Source: Planctomycetota bacterium
GTDB taxonomy: Bacteria; Planctomycetota; Phycisphaerae; Phycisphaerales; SM1A02
Direction: 5' to 3'
Assembly (NCBI GenBank): GCA_022560875.1
Contig: JADFSH010000019.1
Coordinates: forward strand, 1 to 40,583
Length of the DNA stretch: 40,583 nt
The notes beneath the pieces are model-generated. The model made no database searches and was not told where the DNA came from. It worked only from the letters and a program-made list of their open reading frames with translations. The translations under genes were made by a program, and so were the position numbers. Numbering within the stretch: the first letter of the stretch is position 1; each line of letters opens with the position of its first letter. Positions 35,448 to 40,583 of the stretch are shown in pieces.

Positions 35448-36317
35448 TCAGTCGTTCTGAAGTTCCTCGTCTTCGGACGGTTCACGTTTGAAGAGCAGAC
35501 GGTCGAGGCTGATCGGACCGGGACCGGTTAGCATCACACCAAATGCCAGGACGCATAAGGAAAGATAGCGAATGAGAATGTTGAACTGATCGAGATTTTC
35601 GCTGAGGGCCAGATCCATAGGATTACCCGTATTGGGCAGCAATCCCATCGATCTGAAATACATCGCTCCCAGCATGGCGCTGCCGAGTGCGAATCCCCAC
35701 AAACGACTGAATAATCCCAGAAAGATCAGGATCCCCCCCGCGAATTCCGTCATCGCCTCTGTCAAGGCGATGTACTTCGCGTATTTCGTGAACCCGCGTT
35801 GATCCAGGGCGTAGGTGGCGCTGTACATTCGACGCACGCGAAATATGGTTGTGATCTCCCCCGGTTGTTCGATGACCTCCACAACCGTCTCCTTCGCTTC
35901 CCCCGGATCTCCAGGATCCTCTACCTGATCGGGTGTCGCCTGCGATACGTCTGCATCGTCTGGTTCAGCGACCACTGGAGTCGGTGTCTCCTCTTCGGGC
36001 TGCTCTTCGGGCTGCTCTTCGGGTGGTTCTTCGGGCGGTTGCTCCTGCTGCTGCTTCTGTTCCTTGGTCTCCGGCTCTGCTTCCTGCAGGAGGGAGGCGA
36101 ATACAACATAGGCTTGCCCGCTATTCAGGCTCACCGGTACATTGGAGACTTCCGATTTGACATCGACACCAAGTTCTATGAGTCGATCGGCCTTATCCTG
36201 TGGAATCTCGACCCACTCGGTCAGCTTGGCCCATCCGATTGACACAAAGGCCAAACCTAGAATCAGGCGGGCTAATGTGGGGACGATTGTCGTACCGGCA
36301 AATTGACTGAATCTCAT
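35448..36317 (-). CDS. DoxX-family membrane protein with acidic Pro/Glu insertion
   Basis: A 289-aa protein. Helix 1 is near 9-31 (IVPTLARLILGLAFVSIGWAK) and the typical DoxX core helices 2-4 lie near 185-203, 205-222 and 246-270. Between helix 1 and helix 2 is an insert of about 150 residues, which includes a strongly acidic P-E-E-Q repeat tract (about 94-112) and the sequence FRVRRMYSATYALDQRG. DoxX proteins are small inner-membrane proteins of uncertain function, some linked to redox sulphur chemistry. The insert would lie outside the cytoplasm if helix 1 has its usual orientation. AGGAG seven bases upstream supports the ATG at 36317. It heads the proton-channel operon, 140 bp before the VWA gene. 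Confidence 0.85.
   Translation of the reverse strand: MRFSQFAGTTIVPTLARLILGLAFVSIGWAKLTEWVEIPQDKADRLIELGVDVKSEVSNVPVSLNSGQAYVVFASLLQEAEPETKEQKQQQEQPPEEPPEEQPEEQPEEETPTPVVAEPDDADVSQATPDQVEDPGDPGEAKETVVEVIEQPGEITTIFRVRRMYSATYALDQRGFTKYAKYIALTEAMTEFAGGILIFLGLFSRLWGFALGSAMLGAMYFRSMGLLPNTGNPMDLALSENLDQFNILIRYLSLCVLAFGVMLTGPGPISLDRLLFKREPSEDEELQND
35991..36038 (-). repeat. 12-bp tandem repeat in the DoxX gene
   Basis: Four near-identical 12-base units (plus-strand unit CTCTTCGGGCTG, the last two copies with one or two changes) encode the Pro-Glu-Glu-Gln type tract of the DoxX insert. Such repeats can change copy number by slippage without breaking the frame. Confidence 0.8.
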
Positions 36318-36357
36318 GGTGATTCTCCTGCCCGCGGCATTATTCGCTGCAGTTTAG

Positions 36358-36386
36358 TTGCCGCAGTCTTGTACATCGCTGATAAT
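36358..36386 (+). promoter_or_regulatory. Sigma-70 promoter of the tRNA-Leu gene
   Basis: TTGCCG (36358-36363) and GATAAT (36381-36386) are separated by exactly 17 bp. The predicted transcript would begin near 36393, about 13 bases before the mature tRNA. Position and spacing make it a good candidate. Confidence 0.6.
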
Positions 36387-36405
36387 CCTACCGAAAGAAT
36401 CAGGA

Positions 36406-36490
36406 GCGGGCGTGGCGGAACTGGCAGACGCGCCAGATTTAGGTTCTGGTGGGGTAATACCCCGTGGAGGTTCGAGTCCTCTCGCCCGCA
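36406..36490 (+). tRNA. trnL: tRNA-Leu, anticodon UAG
   Basis: An 85-nt tRNA. Acceptor stem GCGGGCG (36406-36412) pairs with CGCCCGC (36483-36489), and A36490 is the discriminator. The anticodon stem CCAGA/TCTGG encloses TTTAGGT, giving anticodon TAG (Leu, CUA codons). The long variable arm GGGGTAATACCCC is typical of leucine tRNAs. The T arm GGAGG-TTCGAGT-CCTCT contains one G-T pair. The terminal CCA is not encoded and must be added after transcription. It lies divergently from the DoxX gene. Confidence 0.95.
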
Positions 36491-36520
36491 TTGGCTGTTT
36501 CCATGTCATCATACGACAAT

Positions 36521-36570
36521 CCCTGGGTATCTGTCCTACGAATCCGGGATACCCGGGGCTACCATTTTTT
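36521..36570 (+). terminator. Intrinsic terminator of the tRNA-Leu gene
   Basis: An 11-bp stem (36521-36531 with 36548-36558, one T-G pair) with a 16-nt loop is followed six bases later by a run of six T (36565-36570). It lies about 30 bp after the tRNA, giving the tRNA a self-contained transcription unit. Confidence 0.6.
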
Positions 36571-36878
36571 CCGTTTCCCGTCCCTTGAATTCCTCCATAA
36601 CCCGGTGTGAATTCAAATTTTGTGACAGTGGGAACCATCTGTGATGTCTTCACGAAGAGAGAGAGTCAGTAGTATTTTCCCACGGCATCAGAAACGTGCC
36701 ATAAACAATAATCAATTGACTCGTATCCGCCATACGACTTGTACCCGTCGCATGAGCAGAGCAGGCTGGGCGTGCCGGGCTCTGGCGGCGGGCTTTTTAT
36801 TGGGCATCTTCTTCCCCACTTTCACATCTGACCCTCTTTTATCGGTTTTTGGTATCCGTATCGCTACCATGGGCCACC
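36571..36878. other. Leader region of the DAHP synthase gene
   Basis: About 310 bp between the tRNA terminator and the DAHP synthase start. It contains a possible promoter (listed separately) and a frame at 36641-36916 with one hydrophobic stretch but no ribosome site or recognised family. No leader-peptide/attenuator arrangement (clustered aromatic codons with alternative hairpins) was seen. Confidence 0.4.
36716..36744 (+). promoter_or_regulatory. Possible promoter and operator of DAHP synthase
   Basis: TTGACT (36716-36721) is followed after 17 bp by the weak -10 TTGTAC (36739-36744). Inside the spacer lies the perfect inverted repeat TCGTAT-5 nt-ATACGA (36721-36737), placed where a repressor would block RNA polymerase. 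The repeat is short enough to arise by chance. Confidence 0.3.
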
Positions 36879-38228
36879 ATGAAGGACTGGTCCCCGACAT
36901 CATGGCAATCACGTAAGGCCACCCAGCAGCCGACCTACCCCGATCAGGCTGCTCTGGATGATGTCGTCGCCCAGCTTTCCAGATTGCCCCCGCTGGTGAC
37001 CTCCTGGGAGATCGAAACCCTGAAAAGCCAGCTCGCCGAGGCCGCGCGGGGAAATCGATTTCTGCTTCAGGGCGGTGATTGTGCGGAAAATTTCGCCGAA
37101 TGCGAATCTCCGATCATCGCCGCCAAGCTCAAGATCCTGCTCCAGATGAGCCTCGTACTTGTCCACGGCACCCGCAAGCGGGTCATCCGGGTCGGACGTT
37201 TCGCCGGCCAGTATGCCAAACCCCGCTCACAGGAAAATGAGACCCGCGATGGCGTTTCCCTGCCCAGCTATCGAGGCGACATCGTCAATGACATCGAATT
37301 CACCGAATCAAGTCGCATCCCCGATCCCCAGCGTCTCCTGCGGGGCTACGAGCGGGCGGCCCTGACGATCAACTTCATCCGCGCCCTGATCGACGGCGGC
37401 TTTGCCGACCTGCACCATCCTGAATACTGGGATCTCGATTTCGTCCAGCATTCACCCCGAGCCCACGAATTCCAGCAGATCGTCGAGTCGATCGGCGATT
37501 CGCTCCGGTTCATGGAGACCCTGGCCGGCCAGCCCGTGGGCGAAATCAACCGGGTCGATTTTTACGCCAGCCATGAAGGGCTTCATCTGCTCTACGAGCA
37601 GGCCCAGATCCGAGCCGTGCCTCGACGTGAGGGCTGCTACAACCTGTCCTCCCATTACCCCTGGATCGGCCTGCGCACGTCCGATCCCGACGGGGCTCAT
37701 GTCGAACTATTCAGGGGTATTCGCAACCCCATCGCCCTGAAGATCGGCCCGCCGACCACTCGCGATCAGTTGTTGAAATTGCTGGACATCCTTCACCCCG
37801 ATGACGAGCCGGGACGCCTGACCCTTGTCCACCGTTACGGGGTGCATGAGATCGCCAGCCACCTGCCCGAGCATCTCGAAGCGGTCAAGGAATCCGGCAA
37901 GACTGTCCTGTGGTGCTGCGACCCCATGCACGGCAACACGGAAACAACCTCAACCGGGGTCAAAACCCGCAAGTTCGAACACATCCTCGCGGAAATCGAG
38001 CAGGCATTCGAGATCCATCGCGACGCGGGGACGTATCTCGGGGGCGTCCATTTCGAGCTGACCGGCGAAAACGTCACCGAATGCACCGGCGGAGCAAGGG
38101 GCCTCAATGAGGATGACCTGGCACGCTCATATAAGACGCAGGTTGATCCGAGACTGAATTACGAACAGTCCCTGGAGATGGCGATGTTGGTGGCGCGGCG
38201 GGTGGGGGAGATGAACGGGGCCAGATAG
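36879..38228 (+). CDS. Class II 3-deoxy-7-phosphoheptulonate (DAHP) synthase
   Basis: A 449-aa plant/Mycobacterium-type class II DAHP synthase. Features are the N-terminal MKDWSPTSW, RFLLQGGDCAE with the metal-ligand Cys68, RVIRVGRFAGQYAKPRS, SSHYPWIGLRT, ALKIGPPTT, WCCDPMHGNT and GGVHFELTGENVTEC. It condenses phosphoenolpyruvate and erythrose 4-phosphate, the first step of aromatic amino acid synthesis. The frame extends to a TTG at 36849, but the ATG at 36879 gives the usual family N-terminus. There are no other shikimate genes nearby. It is the last gene of normal composition before the foreign right end: its stop at 38228 is 9 bp from the end of the TcmP fragment. Confidence 0.95.
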   Translation: MKDWSPTSWQSRKATQQPTYPDQAALDDVVAQLSRLPPLVTSWEIETLKSQLAEAARGNRFLLQGGDCAENFAECESPIIAAKLKILLQMSLVLVHGTRKRVIRVGRFAGQYAKPRSQENETRDGVSLPSYRGDIVNDIEFTESSRIPDPQRLLRGYERAALTINFIRALIDGGFADLHHPEYWDLDFVQHSPRAHEFQQIVESIGDSLRFMETLAGQPVGEINRVDFYASHEGLHLLYEQAQIRAVPRREGCYNLSSHYPWIGLRTSDPDGAHVELFRGIRNPIALKIGPPTTRDQLLKLLDILHPDDEPGRLTLVHRYGVHEIASHLPEHLEAVKESGKTVLWCCDPMHGNTETTSTGVKTRKFEHILAEIEQAFEIHRDAGTYLGGVHFELTGENVTECTGGARGLNEDDLARSYKTQVDPRLNYEQSLEMAMLVARRVGEMNGAR

Positions 38229-38237
38229 GACGAAACC

Positions 38238-38966
38238 CTAGATTGATCGCAACCATAGCCTACCAGCCAATGTTCCCTTTCTACGATTTTCAGGACCACA
38301 GGCAGCTTGATTATCTTCGTCGTATACGACGAGTTCTTTACCCTCTAGCCCTAATAGCATTTGACGGTATACCGAGGAGCTATAAAAGTCGTCATAACGA
38401 GCAGCACACTCTTGTGTAAAATACTCCACCTTTCTGTTAGATTTTTTGACTTCATCAGCCACAAACTTTTTTAGTTCGTCACTATCATCTCTAAACAGCC
38501 TGCCCATACCTACTTGATCATCTACTGTATACTCAGGCTGCCCATCTTTATCATGTTCACCCCGCCGAATTCCCCACATGACAACTTTCATTATCATGAA
38601 TCCTCGTTCATTCCTACAATAATGGAACAAATAATGACTTGTTCGCTCTTTTCCCTTGGCTTCAAATCTAAAAGGGAAAAAATATTCAACGCCAGCCAAT
38701 TCTCTAAGCTGATTGACAAAAGTAGCATATATCTCCAATTCTCGCTGCTTCGGAGTTGTTGTTCTCGAGAGTCGAGACATCAATTCCTCTACTGCAGCAC
38801 TTGAACCAAAAAATTCGATTGGAATACGATCATCTCCAGTCCCCTTTTCCAGTGACCCGAGCACTCTATTGATGCCTTCATAGTTAAAGAAAAGTAGTAA
38901 TTCTCCAAATGGCAATTTAAGCAGTTCTGCTAGATCTTTTATTTTTATATCGCTTCTCGATGTCAA
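38238..38966 (-). CDS. TcmP (three-Cys-motif partner) C-terminal fragment
   Basis: A frame of 242 codons resembling the C-terminal two thirds of TcmP proteins: LLLFFNYEGINR, then FFGSSAAVEEL, VEYFFPFRFEAKGKERTSHY and RGFMIMKVVM, in the order known for the family. The N-terminal part of TcmP, with its DxFAGPG- and DPxG-type motifs, is missing. The only available start is a TTG at 38966 that lies inside the neighbouring nucleotidyltransferase sequence, and family-like sequence begins only around 38948 (DIKIKDLAELL). The gene is therefore 5'-truncated and probably not functional. The usual partner, a three-Cys-motif protein, is not visible. TcmP resemblance is from memory of the family. Confidence 0.7.
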   Translation of the reverse strand: MTSRSDIKIKDLAELLKLPFGELLLFFNYEGINRVLGSLEKGTGDDRIPIEFFGSSAAVEELMSRLSRTTTPKQRELEIYATFVNQLRELAGVEYFFPFRFEAKGKERTSHYLFHYCRNERGFMIMKVVMWGIRRGEHDKDGQPEYTVDDQVGMGRLFRDDSDELKKFVADEVKKSNRKVEYFTQECAARYDDFYSSSVYRQMLLGLEGKELVVYDEDNQAACGPENRRKGTLAGRLWLRSI

Positions 38967-39597
38967 TGACTATTTTATCTTTTGATTTAGCCACAGCTCC
39001 GGCAAATTTTAAAAAACTCTTGTAGTGATGAATTAACAATTCCAGGCCATATCCTGAAAATCCCCTTATGTATGATTCTGCCCCATAGCATCTATTTGCA
39101 TAGCAGAAAGCTTTTGCTATTTTTATCTCGTCTAAAATTTTATCTGATTTTATCCTTCTTTTTATGTAATTTACATGAGAGTATGATAGGTCTGTAATGT
39201 TGCCCGCTTCTCTGGGATTTTTAACTTCCATAACAGGAACTATTTCAAAGAAAATTCTTGGGCCCGCCTTTATTCTAAAGTAGTTTCTTGAGCCTTTTAG
39301 AGTTGTGAATTTAGTGTTTCTTAGAATTTTTTTGGTAAGACCTGAAATATCTTGTTTCAGATATTTTTTATCAAACCTAATAAAAATATCAATGTCATAA
39401 ATATCTTTTTTTATTAGTGTCTTTTTGGCAAAACTTCCGCCAACAAAAATGCTGGCTTTTATTCTTAGCTTTTTTCTCCTATTTTCAATTTTTCCTATAA
39501 AAGAATTAAGAGATTTTCCAATTCCAAATAAATCTTTTTCAGTAGGATTGACCATTTCCAAAACTTCTCTGAATAAAGAATCAGTTTTCTTTGCCAT
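38917..39597 (-). CDS. Archaeal-type CCA-adding-like nucleotidyltransferase, C-terminally truncated
   Basis: A frame of 226 codons with the polymerase-beta-type nucleotidyltransferase core: GGSFAKKT (53-60), the catalytic pair D68/D70 in YDIDIF, and E118 in FFEIVPV where Asp is usual. The following NITDLSYSHVNYIKRRI, KAFCYANRCYGAES and RGFSGYGLELLIHHYKSF (178-195) strongly resemble class I (archaeal) CCA-adding enzymes, especially those of DPANN-type archaea as I recall them. Such enzymes are about 430-450 aa; here family-like sequence ends near residue 220 (38938) and the frame stops six codons later in TcmP-derived sequence. It is also the most AT-rich part of the window. Either a transferred, broken gene or part of another organism's contig. 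Confidence 0.75.
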   Translation of the reverse strand: MAKKTDSLFREVLEMVNPTEKDLFGIGKSLNSFIGKIENRRKKLRIKASIFVGGSFAKKTLIKKDIYDIDIFIRFDKKYLKQDISGLTKKILRNTKFTTLKGSRNYFRIKAGPRIFFEIVPVMEVKNPREAGNITDLSYSHVNYIKRRIKSDKILDEIKIAKAFCYANRCYGAESYIRGFSGYGLELLIHHYKSFLKFAGAVAKSKDKIVIDIEKRYKNKRSSRTA

Positions 39598-39602
39598 GAT
39601 AA

Positions 39603-40583
39603 TTATTTTGGAGTTTCCAATTCAAAAGGCTTGATATCTTTTGTGTCAGAAATACTCCTGTCCAATGTTGAAGCCAGATCAATTATATATTTTCCCTCTT
39701 CAAGCTTGTAAATCAAAGGCCGATCTTTTTTGAATAGATTTGCCAGATCAATTTCAAATTTACCTGCGCCTGTAACTCGAACAGATTCAATATCTAAAAT
39801 AACAGGAACATCCTCCTGCGTTATTCCTGCTATTTCTCTTATATCTTTTTCCACCTGTTTCTTTTCTTTTTGGTGGATTTCAATTAGGTTTTCTCCAACC
39901 CTTGTATGAAAACTGATTTGTTCAATGATTGCTGTGTCAACTTTAGTTTCAATGGATTTAAGAATACCTTTGATATCCTTAATAGATTTAATTGTCTTGC
40001 CAAGTTTAAGGGGCTTAATAAGTTCAGTTGCTCCTTCAGTAAATTGCTTGTCCGTAAAAGCGTTTTGACCAAGGTTATCGAGTACCACCTGTTGTTTTGC
40101 ACTCTTTTGGCTGTCGTACCCTGCTGCCCTGATGGTTCTTCCTATTCTACTGCCGTTTTTCCTTAGTAAATCACGGATGTCTGCAACCTCTGAAAAGCCA
40201 ATAATCTTTTGGAGTTCTTTGAGTTTGTCCGTCTTTCCTGCAATTATGAACTTTACAAGATCGCGATAGCGTAGGATAAGGTTTTCGGATTGCGAACTGA
40301 TGATGAAATCTTGAAAATCAGATGAACTGTTGGATATAGCAGGGCTCAAATTGCTGTCGATGGATTTTGTTGCGTCAAGTTTGTTGTTTGAATACTGTAT
40401 TTCGATATAGCCATCTTCATCATCAGGGATGAAAATGTTTCTTAGAGCATCACGTCCTTGTTTTCTTCCAATTTCTTCATTTGATAGGTGTTCAATCCTA
40501 TCAAAGTAGAACCATTCCAAGGCATCTGTTACTGAACTTTTACCAGTTCCGTTGTCGCCATACACCAATATAGATTTCTTGTT
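39603..40583 (-). CDS. AAA/SMC-like ATPase, N-terminus beyond window
   Basis: At least 326 codons, open to the window edge. Walker A is YGDNGTGKSS at visible residues 8-17, followed by the typical early region ALEWFYFDRIEHLSNEEIG, ALRNIFIPDDEDGYIEI, FIISSQSENLILRYRDLVKF and long charged helices. These are features of AAA_23/RecF-like ATPases that are common in defence and DNA-repair loci. No Walker B or signature motif appears before the stop at 39603, though in this family they lie near the C-terminus of a longer protein. The last 60 residues (VTGAGKFEIDLANLFKKDRP and onward) look different in style, so the gene may be truncated or fused near 39800. It stops 5 bp before the nucleotidyltransferase start. 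Confidence 0.7.
   Translation of the reverse strand, partial: NKKSILVYGDNGTGKSSVTDALEWFYFDRIEHLSNEEIGRKQGRDALRNIFIPDDEDGYIEIQYSNNKLDATKSIDSNLSPAISNSSSDFQDFIISSQSENLILRYRDLVKFIIAGKTDKLKELQKIIGFSEVADIRDLLRKNGSRIGRTIRAAGYDSQKSAKQQVVLDNLGQNAFTDKQFTEGATELIKPLKLGKTIKSIKDIKGILKSIETKVDTAIIEQISFHTRVGENLIEIHQKEKKQVEKDIREIAGITQEDVPVILDIESVRVTGAGKFEIDLANLFKKDRPLIYKLEEGKYIIDLASTLDRSISDTKDIKPFELETPK

Larger units (their letters stand above)
38229..40583. other. Foreign, low-GC right end made of incomplete genes
   Basis: Composition changes sharply after 38228. Sample 60-base stretches hold 40 G/C at 37501-37560, 25 at 38761-38820, 9 at 39361-39420 and 18 at 39961-40020. All three genes here are incomplete in the window and none belongs with the preceding metabolism genes. 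It may be the edge of a genomic island, or a join made during assembly. No integrase, transposase or direct repeat was found in the visible part. Confidence 0.6.

Noticed and set aside
35799-36242. Plus-strand frame with repeated LLFGLLFG membrane-like segment
   Set aside because: It is the antisense reading of the Pro/Glu repeat in the DoxX insert.
36406-40583. tRNA-Leu as attachment site of an integrated island at the right end
   Set aside because: The DAHP synthase gene of normal composition lies between the tRNA and the foreign segment, and no copy of the tRNA 3' end and no integrase gene was seen in the window.
1-40583. CRISPR array or insertion sequence
   Set aside because: No regularly spaced direct repeats and no transposase-like frame or terminal inverted repeats were seen on either strand.

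Overview
The window is a Gram-negative-type bacterial chromosome segment, most likely from a planctomycete of the Phycisphaerae kind. The reasons are an LpxC-FabZ fusion, lipid A genes packed against bamA and Skp-like genes, a short RpoD/SigA-type sigma factor, pseudopilins with a large PilX-like partner, very long PQQ-propeller/TPR secreted proteins, and D/E-rich small proteins. The taxonomic call is inferred from remembered family resemblance; no search was run. Most of the window is GC-rich (for example 40 G/C in 37501-37560). The last 2.3 kb is clearly different: 39361-39420 holds only 9 G/C.

Layout. 1-1704: a divergent pair, a cut-off phosphoglucosamine mutase gene (-) and a degenerate QueD-like gene (+). 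1695-7727 (-): a compact type IV pilus/type II secretion-like operon, pilT, pilC, pseudopilin, giant PilX-like protein, pseudopilin. 8055-9041 (-): a lipoprotein and a small membrane protein. 9163-13413 (+): a 1416-aa exported protein with two PQQ-like propellers and TPRs. 13808-13996 (+): a tiny, extremely acidic protein. 14092-21374 (-): an outer-membrane biogenesis operon, bamA, two Skp-like chaperones, lpxD, lpxC-fabZ, lpxA, with a second lpxD diverging from bamA (21488-22543, +). 22621-22758 (-): a 45-aa membrane peptide. 23029-25066 (+): gcvT and a dimethylargininase. 25229-28476 (-): an M61 peptidase with a PDZ domain, and a sigma factor. 28832-29587 (+): a UVR-motif protein. 29599-36317 (-): a proton-channel operon, DoxX, VWA protein, ExbB/TolQ, two ExbD/TolR and a long TPR protein. 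36358-36570 (+): a complete tRNA-Leu(UAG) unit with promoter and terminator. 36879-38228 (+): class II DAHP synthase. 38238-40583 (-): three incomplete genes of foreign composition.

How the genes work together. Three blocks serve the cell envelope: lipid A synthesis with BamA/Skp for the outer membrane, a pilus-like filament machine, and a PMF-driven ExbBD-type complex. In the third block the VWA protein has a TonB-like SxxxHG motif in its only membrane helix, so it may be the energy transducer of an undescribed VWA-based machine. This is the best candidate for a new system in the window. The right end is a mosaic of fragments: an AAA-type ATPase, an archaeal-type CCA-adding-like nucleotidyltransferase and a TcmP C-terminal part. 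Two of them are joined through a short A-rich overlap, so either a decayed defence-type island or a chimeric join must be considered.
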